From an uncultured SAR116 cluster alpha proteobacterium (GTDB lineage Bacteria > Pseudomonadota > Alphaproteobacteria > Puniceispirillales > Marisalimonadaceae), in the NCBI GenBank assembly GCA_902528415.1, contig CABZSR010000003.1, forward strand, positions 1 through 64,000: a DNA stretch of 64,000 bases, written 5' to 3'. The notes under the pieces were generated by a model. The model saw only the letters and a program-made list of their open reading frames with translations. It was not told the origin of the DNA and made no database searches. The number at the start of each line of letters is the position of its first letter. Within the stretch, counting starts at the first letter, position 1. A program made the translations under genes and the position numbers. Of this stretch, positions 27,047 to 35,541 are shown piece after piece.

Positions 27047-27835
27047 TTAAACACCCTTAAAATTGGCTTGTCTTTTTTCCATAAATGCTCTCCTTCCTTC
27101 TTTATAATCTTCACTGTCAAAACATGCGGACGCAAGTTGGTCACATATTGAAAGATCTCTTTGATCAGGGTTTTTTAAGATTTCCACGCCAATTTGTTTC
27201 ATAGCTTTGATAGTTAAGGGAGCATTTTTAGATATAGTAAGAGCATAATCTTTTACAAAAGTTTCTATGTCATCTTCACTAATTAATTTTTGAATTAACC
27301 CACATGTCAAGGCCTCTTCTGCAGAAATTCTTTCTGCTGTAAACATGAAATGTTTAGCCATTCCTGGCCCCATAACATCAAATAATCTTTTTATTGAAGA
27401 AAAAGGGTAACCTAAAGATAATTTTGCTGCTGGCATTGCAAATTTAGATTTCTCAGAACATATCCTTATATCACAACATACAGCCAAATTCAGACCACCA
27501 CCTATGCAATACCCGTTAATCATTGCAATAGTTGGCTTTGGAAATGTTTCAAGGTTCTCATACACTTTTTGTGTTCTTTTATTATAACTTAAAACAGCTT
27601 CCTTAGAACTTCTCTCTTTGTCAAATTTAGAAATATCTGCTCCAGAAACAAATGACTTTCCACCTGCCCCGTTTAACACTATCACTCTTACAGTATTATC
27701 ACTTCTAAAATCATTAAGTATTCTCTCCAACGCATCCCACATTTCAATTGACACAGCATTATGTTTTTCTGGATTGTTAAACGTAATATAACCAACACCA
27801 TTTTCAATTCTTGATAACATTTTATTAGTTGTCAT
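27047..27835 (-). CDS. crotonase-superfamily protein lacking both catalytic Glu residues
   Basis: A 262-residue crotonase fold protein. FNNPEKHNAVSIEMWDAL (about 18-35), the oxyanion-hole region SGADISKF (about 64-71) and GYCIGGGLNLAVCCDIRI (about 109-126) mark the family. Against rat enoyl-CoA hydratase the two catalytic glutamates read as Ala (in AMPAAKLSLG) and His (in MAKHFMFTAERISAEEA), so ordinary hydration is unlikely. The CaiB-type CoA-transferase gene sits 16 bases upstream on the same strand, so the pair probably works on one CoA ester. Confidence 0.85.
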   Translation of the reverse strand: MTTNKMLSRIENGVGYITFNNPEKHNAVSIEMWDALERILNDFRSDNTVRVIVLNGAGGKSFVSGADISKFDKERSSKEAVLSYNKRTQKVYENLETFPKPTIAMINGYCIGGGLNLAVCCDIRICSEKSKFAMPAAKLSLGYPFSSIKRLFDVMGPGMAKHFMFTAERISAEEALTCGLIQKLISEDDIETFVKDYALTISKNAPLTIKAMKQIGVEILKNPDQRDLSICDQLASACFDSEDYKEGRRAFMEKRQANFKGV

Positions 27836-27851
27836 AATTACCTCACTTATT

Positions 27852-29045
27852 TCAAATAATATTTTTTGATTTTAACTCATCAAGTTTTTCACTGCTATAA
27901 CCTAAATCTAACAAAACATCTTCATTATGCTCACCTTTTTCAGGAGGCCTTTGTTTCATTATGCTAGGCGAACGAGACAAGTTAAAAGGTTGGCCTACTA
28001 GTTGAGTCTGTCCAAATGGTATAGTATCAATGGATTGGGCAATGCCCAAATGCTTAACCTGTGGGTCGTCAAATACTTTATCTATAGAATTTATAGGACC
28101 ACATGGTACCCCAACCTTTTCTAATTTCTGAACCCACTCATCTGAGGTTTTAGTGATAGTAACCTCCTCTATAATCTTGTTTAAGTAATCTCTATTCTTT
28201 AGACGTTCTTTGGCATTTTTAAATTCATCCATTTCAAGCCATTCTCCTTTATCTACAGCCTCTACAAAACGTTTCCAAATTGTTTCACCTGCAACTGCTA
28301 GATTAATTGATCCATCAGATGTTTTGAATACTCCCGTGGGTACACTAGTTGGATGATTATTACCAGCTTGGCCTGCAACATGATTTTCGCTTAACCAACG
28401 TGCAGCTTGAAAATCAAGCATAAAAATCTGTGCTTGTAATAGAGATGTATTTACCCATTGACCTAACCCAGACTTTTCTCTCTCTAGAAGAGCAGTTTGT
28501 ATTCCCATTGCACAAAACAACCCTGCTGTAAGGTCTGCTACTGGAATGCCTACTCTCATCGGACCTTCACCTGGAGCACCAGTTATACTCATTAATCCTC
28601 CCATACCCTGAGCAATTTGATCAAATCCTGGTCTTTTAGCATAAGGACCATCTTGTCCAAAACCAGATATGCTTGCTAAAATAATTTTTGGATTTCGTGA
28701 CTTTAAGCTTTCATAGTCGACACCTAATCTTTCTTTAACATCAGGACGAAAGTTTTCAACAACTACATCAGAGGTTTCAACAAGCTTCATCAAAATTTCA
28801 ATCGCCTCTGGTTGTTTTAAGTTTAAAGTGATGCTTCGTTTATTACGATGTAAGTTTTGAAAATCTGAGGTGTGTCGAGATGCTCCTAGTGCACCATCGG
28901 GCTCAACACTTTCTGGAGCTTCTACTTTTATTACATCTGCTCCCCAGTCTGCCAACTGCCTTACAGCAGTCGGACCAGATCTTACTCTTGTAAGATCAAT
29001 AACCCTAATATGTGATAAAGCATTTGAGGCAGGTAGATGAGCCAT
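27852..29045 (-). CDS. CaiB/BaiF (family III) CoA-transferase
   Basis: A 397-residue family III CoA-transferase, which moves CoA between carboxylic acids. Visible are RVIDLTRVRSGPTAVRQLAD (14-33), DVVVENFRPDVKERLGVDYE and FGQDGPYAKRPGFDQIAQG. The Asp in PVADLTAG (about 169) is at the expected nucleophile site. Likely expressed with the crotonase-like gene that follows. Substrates cannot be told. Confidence 0.9.
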   Translation of the reverse strand: MAHLPASNALSHIRVIDLTRVRSGPTAVRQLADWGADVIKVEAPESVEPDGALGASRHTSDFQNLHRNKRSITLNLKQPEAIEILMKLVETSDVVVENFRPDVKERLGVDYESLKSRNPKIILASISGFGQDGPYAKRPGFDQIAQGMGGLMSITGAPGEGPMRVGIPVADLTAGLFCAMGIQTALLEREKSGLGQWVNTSLLQAQIFMLDFQAARWLSENHVAGQAGNNHPTSVPTGVFKTSDGSINLAVAGETIWKRFVEAVDKGEWLEMDEFKNAKERLKNRDYLNKIIEEVTITKTSDEWVQKLEKVGVPCGPINSIDKVFDDPQVKHLGIAQSIDTIPFGQTQLVGQPFNLSRSPSIMKQRPPEKGEHNEDVLLDLGYSSEKLDELKSKNII

Positions 29046-29179
29046 AAATATTTTCCCCTTTTTTGTTTTTAAAAAACTTACGCAAATTATATCTCAAAGA
29101 TATGAACTATATCAACAAATTGCTTGTTTAAAAGTCAAAAAAAAATTATTACTTTTTTCAAGTTTAATAAGAAAGAAAA

Positions 29180-30046
29180 ATGACAGTGAAAAAATTTGAT
29201 TTCAAAAAACATCATAAAGATTTGTCAAAAATAGAAAGAAAGTCTGAAAAACTCTTTATTAAATCAAGAGACTCAAATGTGTGTTGGAGAATATGGGGCA
29301 AGGGTAATCCTATAATCTTTTTACATGGTGGTTACGGAAGTTGGGCGCACTGGATTAAGCAAGCACTTCCGTTTTCAAAAAATCATAAGGTACTCATTCC
29401 AGATATGCCTGGGTTTGGTGAATCTAATGATTTAAGTCTTCCACATAACCCCAAAAAAATTGCGTCTAATTTAGCTGATACACTTGAAGCGTTAATTTCA
29501 CCGCACGATAATACAATAATATGTGGATTTTCCTTTGGAGGTCTCATATCAGGTCATTTGTCATATGAATTAATCCAAAGAAAATTTATACCTAAAAAGT
29601 TAATATTAATTGGTCCCGGTGGGCTAGGTGCCAAAAGAGGTGAAATGAAGACAATGATAGCAAGACATTCTAAGATGTCTGAGGAAGAAATTTATGGTGC
29701 CCACAAAACAAATCTTGAAATTTTAATGATACATGATTCTAAAAAAGTTGATGATTTTTCAGTTCATATTCAAAAGCAAAATACAGATGCCCATAGGATT
29801 AAAAGTCGTCCAATATCTGCAACAGATACCTTAGTTAAGATTTTAGAAAAACAAGATGTCCCACTTTATGTCATATGGGGAGAAAAAGATGCTAGCGTTG
29901 GAGTCTATCTTGAGGATAGAATGGCTATTTTAAGAAAAGTTAACAAAAATGTGCGTTTTCATGTGGAATACAATATTGGACATTGGATAATGTACGAAAA
30001 CGAAAAAAAATTTAATAAACTTTTAGAAGATATTATTCAAGACTGA
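29180..30046 (+). CDS. alpha/beta-fold hydrolase
   Basis: A 288-residue alpha/beta hydrolase. The oxyanion motif HGGYGSWAHW (about 50-59), nucleophile Ser in GFSFGG (about 117-122), Asp in WGEKDAS and His in IGHWIMYE make a complete catalytic triad. Close in pattern to meta-cleavage product hydrolases and esterases. The 3' end overlaps the convergent nitroreductase gene by 14 bases. Substrate unknown. Confidence 0.87.
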   Translation: MTVKKFDFKKHHKDLSKIERKSEKLFIKSRDSNVCWRIWGKGNPIIFLHGGYGSWAHWIKQALPFSKNHKVLIPDMPGFGESNDLSLPHNPKKIASNLADTLEALISPHDNTIICGFSFGGLISGHLSYELIQRKFIPKKLILIGPGGLGAKRGEMKTMIARHSKMSEEEIYGAHKTNLEILMIHDSKKVDDFSVHIQKQNTDAHRIKSRPISATDTLVKILEKQDVPLYVIWGEKDASVGVYLEDRMAILRKVNKNVRFHVEYNIGHWIMYENEKKFNKLLEDIIQD

Positions 30047-30869
30047 AGCCGTGATTTTTTAACCATTTTTTAAAGTCTTTTCTTTCAGCTACAGAAAGTT
30101 GCCTGCTAATATTTTCTGACCAAGTCCCCTTTTTTGCTACACCATAAATATCTATATGTCTCTGCTTGTTTCTTTCTATAGGAGCTACTTTAAATACTCT
30201 TTCATCATATTGATTAATTTTATCCATTAAGTTTTTTTCTTTGTATGTATTATAATGAGTTACTATATCTTGTGGCAACCTTATAGATATTGGTGACTTT
30301 TCGTCTGGCCAACCTAAAGCAAGTCCAGCAATTGGAAAAACACCTTTAGGTAATTTGCAAAGATTTTTTACTTCTTCAATTATATTTCTAATCATGCTTA
30401 TTGGGCATATGCCTAAACCAATTGACTCAGAAGCACTTATCATAGACTGCATTGAAAGAGCTGAGTCTATAACACCATTCATAAAAGTATCTACATTATT
30501 ATTTTTATGATTATATCCCTTATGATTTGTAATTTTAATATTTCTTCTGATGTCAGCAAGGAATAAAAGGAAAACTGGTGCAGTAAGTGCCCATTTTGTA
30601 TCACCAATCAATTTTGAAATTTCATTTTTTAAGGATTGGTTCTGTATTACCATAATTGAGTATTGCTGGAGATTTGACTTAGACGGGGCTGATTGAGCAG
30701 CTGTCAAAAGGAGTATTAAAAGTTCTTTAGAAATATTTTTTTTTGAAAATTTTCTTACACTAGCTCTAGATATAATAGAATTTATTAAAGGTGTAATATC
30801 AATTTTGGAAAAGTTTTGATCAGTTTTTTTTCCATACCTATTTTGATATAAGTTTGATACATCAATCAT
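30033..30869 (-). CDS. nitroreductase family protein
   Basis: A 278-residue FMN-dependent oxidoreductase of the nitroreductase family. RASVRKFSKKNI (about 35-46) and AAQSAPSKSNLQQYSIMVI (about 57-75) are the FMN-binding N-terminal elements, and LCKLPKGVFPIAGLALGWPDE in the second half is the other conserved stretch. Reduces nitro or quinone compounds, or breaks down halogenated rings in some relatives. The last 50 residues are a family-specific extension. Divergent from the SDR at 30946. Confidence 0.87.
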   Translation of the reverse strand: MIDVSNLYQNRYGKKTDQNFSKIDITPLINSIISRASVRKFSKKNISKELLILLLTAAQSAPSKSNLQQYSIMVIQNQSLKNEISKLIGDTKWALTAPVFLLFLADIRRNIKITNHKGYNHKNNNVDTFMNGVIDSALSMQSMISASESIGLGICPISMIRNIIEEVKNLCKLPKGVFPIAGLALGWPDEKSPISIRLPQDIVTHYNTYKEKNLMDKINQYDERVFKVAPIERNKQRHIDIYGVAKKGTWSENISRQLSVAERKDFKKWLKNHGFSLE

Positions 30870-30945
30870 TAACTATACTTTCATTAAAATTTTGTTTAAG
30901 TTCATGATACATTGGTTGCCAGAAATTTATTAGGATTTTTTTGAT

Positions 30946-31740
30946 ATGTTAGATCTAAAAGATAAAATTGCCATTGTATCAGGATGTGGATCCATTGGAG
31001 ACGGTTTCGGAAATGGTAGGGCAATAGCAACTCTTTTAGCACGCCAGGGTGCAAAAGTTATTGGAACTGATATTAATGAGGAAGCTGGCAACAATACGTC
31101 CGATTTTATAAAACAAGAAGGTAATGATTTTACTTTTTATAAAGTGAACATGACTAATGAAAGTGATGTAGAAGAATTTTTTAATAAAGCTGAAACAAAA
31201 AATAAAAAAATTGATATTTTAGTTAATGTTGTTGGTCAATCTGAACCTGGAGGACCAGTTGAGATAGATACAAGCACATGGCAACAGCAATTTATGTTAA
31301 ATATAAATACTGCTTATTTTTGTATTAAATGTGCAATTCCAATTATGGAAAAAAACTCAGGGGGTTCAATTGTTAATATTTCCTCAGTTGCAGCACTTAG
31401 GTATGTGGGTAAACCTCAAGTTGCCTATAGCGCCTCAAAAGCAGCACTTATACAGATGACTAAAACCACTGCAGTAATTGAAGCGAAAAAGAATATTCGA
31501 CTAAACTGCGTTGTTCCAGGTTTGATGCATACCCCTCTAGTAGACCGATTGGCACAAAAATATGCAGATGGTGATTATGAAGGATTTGTTAGACAAAGGC
31601 ATGATCAAGTTCCAATGGGAAGAATGGGTGAATCATGGGATGTTGCCAATGCTGTATTATTTTTATGTTCTGACGAAGCAAAATATATTACTGGAACTGA
31701 GCTAATAGTTGATGGAGGGCTTGTTGCGTCGACACCTTAA
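30946..31740 (+). CDS. short-chain dehydrogenase/reductase with expanded glycine-rich loop
   Basis: A 264-residue SDR. The cofactor loop reads SGCGSIGDGFGNGRAIA (12-28), longer than the normal TGxxxGxG, a variant found in one SDR subgroup. ILVNVVGQ, the catalytic Ser in NISSVAA, YSASK and CVVPGLMHTP follow, with LIVDGGLV at the end. It would reduce or oxidise an alcohol with NAD(P)H. Substrate unknown; 52 bases before the K+ channel gene. Confidence 0.9.
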   Translation: MLDLKDKIAIVSGCGSIGDGFGNGRAIATLLARQGAKVIGTDINEEAGNNTSDFIKQEGNDFTFYKVNMTNESDVEEFFNKAETKNKKIDILVNVVGQSEPGGPVEIDTSTWQQQFMLNINTAYFCIKCAIPIMEKNSGGSIVNISSVAALRYVGKPQVAYSASKAALIQMTKTTAVIEAKKNIRLNCVVPGLMHTPLVDRLAQKYADGDYEGFVRQRHDQVPMGRMGESWDVANAVLFLCSDEAKYITGTELIVDGGLVASTP

Positions 31741-31792
31741 GATAACTTTAAAATATTAATTTTGTTTCAACAAAACTTCTACATTAGGTTTA

Positions 31793-32701
31793 ATGATGTA
31801 TTTAAAAATTCAAAAACGTACCAGCCAACTTTTATCTAAAGGTAATGTGGCAGACAAGCCTAGTCAGTATGTTGATATGATTTTATTTATACTTATAGTT
31901 TTAAACATTGCTGCAGTGTGTTTAGAATCTGTGAAACATATTGGAAATGAATATAAGGTAGCTTTCAACGCATTTGAGTTTTTTTCGGTTGTAATTTTCA
32001 GCATTGAATATGTATTAAGGGTTTGGTCTGCTCCTGCAAGAAATGATCTAGGTAACTCGACTAATATCATAAAAAGAATGAAATATATATTTAGTTTTAC
32101 AGGCTTAATAGATTTTTTAGCAATTATACCTTCTATTTTACCATACTTTTTTGGAGGCTTGGATCTTAGGTGGCTTAGGGTATTAAGATTATTAAGATTA
32201 TTGAAAATTTCTAATTATAGTTCAGCACTTGAGGATTTTTTTTCTGCAATTAAAGCAGATTGGAGATCTTTTAGTGCCGCATTATATTTAATGGTAATTG
32301 CATTATTCTTATCAAGTGCACTGATGTATATTGCAGAACATGATAGCCAGCCAGAAAAGTTTAGCTCAATTCCAGAAACAATGTGGTGGGGACTTATCAC
32401 CTTAACAACGGTTGGTTATGGGGATGTATCACCAGTTACTCCGCTAGGAAAAATAATTGGAGCTTTTACAGCAATAATGGGAGTTTGTACTGTAGCTCTT
32501 TTAACCGGTATAGTTGCTTCTGCATTTGCTAATCAAAGAGCCCAAAAAGCTGCAATTTTGGAAGCCGAAATAAGTCAAGCTTTAAGTGATGGTGTAATAA
32601 GTGACGATGAAGCTCAGAAAATTGAAAAGTTAAGAAAAGAACTTAATTTATCACCAGAGCATTCTAAGTCACTTATTGATATACTTTCAGAAAAAAAATA
32701 A
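31793..32701 (+). CDS. voltage-gated-type K+ channel with TerB-like tail
   Basis: A 302-residue six-TM channel. The S4-like helix WLRVLRLLRLLKIS has four spaced Arg residues. The selectivity filter TTVGYGD lies in the pore loop before S6 (TVALLTGIVASAFA). After S6 a tail of about 55 residues contains ALSDGVISDDEAQKIEKLRK, a pattern like short TerB/SHOCT-type modules. Forms inner-membrane tetramers that pass K+. The start is an ATG directly followed by a second residue Met (ATGATG). Confidence 0.9.
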   Translation: MMYLKIQKRTSQLLSKGNVADKPSQYVDMILFILIVLNIAAVCLESVKHIGNEYKVAFNAFEFFSVVIFSIEYVLRVWSAPARNDLGNSTNIIKRMKYIFSFTGLIDFLAIIPSILPYFFGGLDLRWLRVLRLLRLLKISNYSSALEDFFSAIKADWRSFSAALYLMVIALFLSSALMYIAEHDSQPEKFSSIPETMWWGLITLTTVGYGDVSPVTPLGKIIGAFTAIMGVCTVALLTGIVASAFANQRAQKAAILEAEISQALSDGVISDDEAQKIEKLRKELNLSPEHSKSLIDILSEKK

Positions 32702-32710
32702 TTTTAACGT

Positions 32711-33775
32711 CTATAATCTTCTTGCATATTGAGGAGGAACATCTATGAGGTGATTTAAAATTTTTGCAGCGTCCCAAACCCATCTAGGATTGGAAAGAAA
32801 TGCTCTTGCCATTGCAACCATATCGGCATCTTTATTAATGATAATGTCATTAGCTTTTTTGGGATCTGAAATCATTCCTACTGCTCTTATGATCATATTA
32901 GTATTATCTTTAATCATTTTAGCCAAATGAACCTGGTAGTGAGGTCCAATTGGTATTTGAGGATTAGGAGTGTTTCCACCACTTGACACACAAACATAAT
33001 GGCAACCTATTTTTTCTAGTTCTTGAGCAAATATTATGGCGTCACTCTCAATTATTCCATCTTTTTCCCATTCTGTTCCCGTTATTCTCATTCCTAAGGG
33101 AAAATCTTTTGGCAAAACATTTTTAATTGCAGCAAAAACCTCTAACGGAAATCTCATTCTGTTCTCAAGATTACCTCCATATTTATCTTCACGCTTATTT
33201 GAGATTTGAGATAAGAATTGATGGAAGAGATAACCATGGGTACCATGAATTTCAATCAGATCAAAACCAATTTTTACTGATCTAATTGAAGCTTCAACAA
33301 ATTTATCTTTTAATTTTTGCATATCTTTTTGACTAAGCAATTGAGGTACATGCCAGCCAATATCAAATGGAACGGGTGAAGCACCCTTTGTGATCCAAGG
33401 ATCCTCTTCATAAGTTAAACTTTTTCTTCCCTCCCAAGGTCTTTGCGTTGAAGCTTTTCTTCCTGCATGAGCTAATTGTATACCAAAAGATGTATTTGTA
33501 GGTGCAACAGACCTTGCTTGCTCTAGAGTTTTTTTAATAGAAGATTCACATAAATCATTATATATACCGACACAATTATGAGTTATTCTTCCTACTCTTT
33601 CAACTGCAGTAGCTTCAACCATAATCAAACCAGCAGCTGAATAACCTAATTGCATTAAATGTTGAGTATGCCAGTCAGTCATTACACCATCTACAGCTGA
33701 ATATTGACACATTGGAGCCACTGCAATTCTATTTGAAATTTCCAATCTGCCTATTTGAACTGGCGAAAAAATCAT
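32711..33775 (-). CDS. Old Yellow Enzyme family NADH:flavin oxidoreductase (YqjM/NamA-like)
   Basis: A 354-residue FMN-dependent ene-reductase. VAPMCQYSAVDG (18-29) carries the Cys typical of the YqjM subgroup. FGIQLAHAGRKAS (about 97-109) and FDLIEIHGTHGYLFHQFLS hold the substrate His pair, and MVAMARAFLSNPRWVWDAA the phosphate-binding Arg. Reduces C=C bonds of unsaturated carbonyls. Followed on the same strand by nudC, with the two genes 22 bases apart, so it would be the downstream gene. Confidence 0.9.
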   Translation of the reverse strand: MIFSPVQIGRLEISNRIAVAPMCQYSAVDGVMTDWHTQHLMQLGYSAAGLIMVEATAVERVGRITHNCVGIYNDLCESSIKKTLEQARSVAPTNTSFGIQLAHAGRKASTQRPWEGRKSLTYEEDPWITKGASPVPFDIGWHVPQLLSQKDMQKLKDKFVEASIRSVKIGFDLIEIHGTHGYLFHQFLSQISNKREDKYGGNLENRMRFPLEVFAAIKNVLPKDFPLGMRITGTEWEKDGIIESDAIIFAQELEKIGCHYVCVSSGGNTPNPQIPIGPHYQVHLAKMIKDNTNMIIRAVGMISDPKKANDIIINKDADMVAMARAFLSNPRWVWDAAKILNHLIDVPPQYARRL

Positions 33776-33797
33776 GATTATCCTTTTCTTACATTAT

Positions 33798-34727
33798 TTA
33801 ATTAAATTTATTAATCCAATTATCAACCAATCTTCTGGCGATAGAGTCAACCCTAGGTAACTTAAACCCCCCATTAATTGAAGGATGTTGTAAAGTCTTT
33901 AATTCTTCTATTGAAAACCAATGGGCATCTTCTATTTCATTATAATCAATGTTCATCTTTTCATTAGTAGCCTCAGCGAAAAAACCTAACATTAATGAGG
34001 CAGGAAAAGGCCACGGTTGTGAATCAAAATATTTTATATTCCTAACTTTTACTCCAACTTCTTCAAATACTTCTCTTTCAAGTGCTTGTTCAAGACTTTC
34101 TCCAGGTTCAACAAAGCCGGCAAGGGTACTGTACATACCTTCGGGAAATCTAGGAGATCTTCCCAATAAAATTTTATCCTTAAAGGAAATTAGGGTGATG
34201 ATAGCTGGATCAGTTCTTGGAAAGTGACTTTTACCACATTTATCATTAGAACAAATTTTTACAAAACCACCCTCTCTAGACTTGTTTTTAAATCCACATG
34301 AGCCACAAAATTGATGAGAATTATGCCAAAAAAACATCCCATTGGTTAGCGCTAAAAAAGAGGCATCTATGTCATTCAATGAGGGTCCGTATTTTCTAAG
34401 ATCCTCAACAATTACTTCATTTTCCTTTAACCATAAATCCAAATTAAGGTTTTGTTTACTTAAATCTAAACCTACATAATTAGTATCATTAGCCACACCC
34501 AAAAAAATTGGATTTTTAATTTCTTTTGGAAAAAAAAATTTTATTTGATTGTTATTTAATTTTAATGCCTCAATATTTTCATTTATTTCTTTAAAAAAAT
34601 TTTTTCCGTTAAAATAAGGAATAAATTTTGTATTTTCATCAACCATAATTTTTTCAATTAGTTTCTTGTTATTTCTATAATCTCCCTTACGATTTATTTC
34701 AGAACTAGTGTAAAATGGTTGTTGCAT
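33798..34727 (-). CDS. nudC: NAD(+) diphosphatase / mRNA deNADding Nudix hydrolase
   Basis: A 309-residue NudC. The zinc ribbon uses CGSC and CSNDKC (about 140-165), and FPRTDPAIITLI follows. The Nudix box GFVEPGESLEQALEREVFEEVGV lies at about 200-222; SQPWPFPASLMLGFF is the NAD-pyrophosphatase signature. It cleaves NAD(H) and NAD-capped RNA 5' ends to NMN and AMP. The N-terminal domain is diverged, as usual. First gene of the pair with the Old Yellow Enzyme gene. Confidence 0.93.
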   Translation of the reverse strand: MQQPFYTSSEINRKGDYRNNKKLIEKIMVDENTKFIPYFNGKNFFKEINENIEALKLNNNQIKFFFPKEIKNPIFLGVANDTNYVGLDLSKQNLNLDLWLKENEVIVEDLRKYGPSLNDIDASFLALTNGMFFWHNSHQFCGSCGFKNKSREGGFVKICSNDKCGKSHFPRTDPAIITLISFKDKILLGRSPRFPEGMYSTLAGFVEPGESLEQALEREVFEEVGVKVRNIKYFDSQPWPFPASLMLGFFAEATNEKMNIDYNEIEDAHWFSIEELKTLQHPSINGGFKLPRVDSIARRLVDNWINKFN

Positions 34728-34811
34728 TGTATTACCTCAAAATATGACATTATTATTTCAACAATATAGCTTTATAAACTGATTCTCTTAAATAAATATA
34801 CGTAAAATCAG

Positions 34812-34922
34812 ATGAAAAAAAATAAGATAAAAAACCCATATTTTTCAATTGGTTATATTTTTATGTTGCTGATAAGAATAGTAAAAGGGAAAGTTAAATA
34901 TCAAAGAAGGAAATTATTATGA
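34812..34922 (+). CDS. possible 36-residue basic small protein coupled to bactofilin
   Basis: An ORF from ATG 34812 to TGA 34920-34922 encodes 36 residues with nine Lys, four Arg and a hydrophobic segment (about 10-23, YFSIGYIFMLLIRIV). Its stop overlaps the bactofilin ATG as ATGA, and the bactofilin Shine-Dalgarno lies inside it. No clear ribosome site lies before it. It may be a small membrane protein, a leader peptide or chance. Confidence 0.3.
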   Translation: MKKNKIKNPYFSIGYIFMLLIRIVKGKVKYQRRKLL

Positions 34923-35329
34923 TAAAAATAAGTCGTATATCTTCACCTCTTAAAGACAAGGTTAAAAACCTAGAAACCTTTTCACAACTTGACGGGGATG
35001 GAGTTTTTGAAGGTAAATATAATACTTCTGGCTCTATTCTGGTTAGAAATAAGTTTATAGGTGAACTTTCAGCTGATCAAATAATAGTTGACGAAAAAGG
35101 CATTATTGAAGGTACTATAAAATCGACTGAGCTTATTGTAAGTGGGAATGTCAGTGGTAAAATTAACTCAGATAGTATTGTTATAATGGAAAATGGAGCA
35201 ATATCAGGTGATATAGTTTATAAGCAAATTGCTGTATTTGAGGGTGGTGTCATAAACGTTGCTGGTATGAAGCAGGCAGAACAAAAAGAAGAAAAAGTTG
35301 TTGAAATAATGCACAAAGTAGCTGATTAG
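34919..35329 (+). CDS. bactofilin (polymer-forming cytoskeletal protein)
   Basis: A 136-residue bactofilin. A short disordered N-terminus is followed by a right-handed beta-helix (about 25-115) with repeating GxIxGxI-like turns: DGVFEGKYNTSGSILV, KGIIEGTIKSTELIVSG and ENGAISGDIVYKQIAVFEGG. Bactofilins form non-nucleotide filaments that place cell-wall enzymes. AAGAAGGA lies 7 bases before the ATG. No peptidase partner is nearby. Confidence 0.9.
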   Translation: MIKISRISSPLKDKVKNLETFSQLDGDGVFEGKYNTSGSILVRNKFIGELSADQIIVDEKGIIEGTIKSTELIVSGNVSGKINSDSIVIMENGAISGDIVYKQIAVFEGGVINVAGMKQAEQKEEKVVEIMHKVAD

Positions 35330-35333
35330 TAAA

Positions 35334-35522
35334 TTAAGTTTTAACTACAAACTCTAGGCCTGCCATTGATCCTACATAGAAATTTGGTTTGGTTTTTTTC
35401 AATTTTATTATAGTGCCTGAAACTTCTACATCAATACCATTTGGGTAAATTCTAATGATTTTACCGTCATTTTGAGTATCGTGGTCGGTACAATCAACCT
35501 TTACCTTTTGATCTAAATGCAT
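35334..35522 (-). CDS. conserved-looking 62-residue protein of unknown function
   Basis: I do not recognise the family. The 62 residues are mostly beta-strand-like (KIIRIYPNGIDVEVSGTIIKL), as in a small SH3-like barrel, and have no signal or membrane segment. It lies 19 bases after the DUF2237 gene on the same strand and is probably the last gene of tusA-plsC-DUF2237-this gene. The stop is 4 bases from the convergent bactofilin stop. Confidence 0.6.
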   Translation of the reverse strand: MHLDQKVKVDCTDHDTQNDGKIIRIYPNGIDVEVSGTIIKLKKTKPNFYVGSMAGLEFVVKT

Positions 35523-35541
35523 AATTTATCTCCTTTTAACT

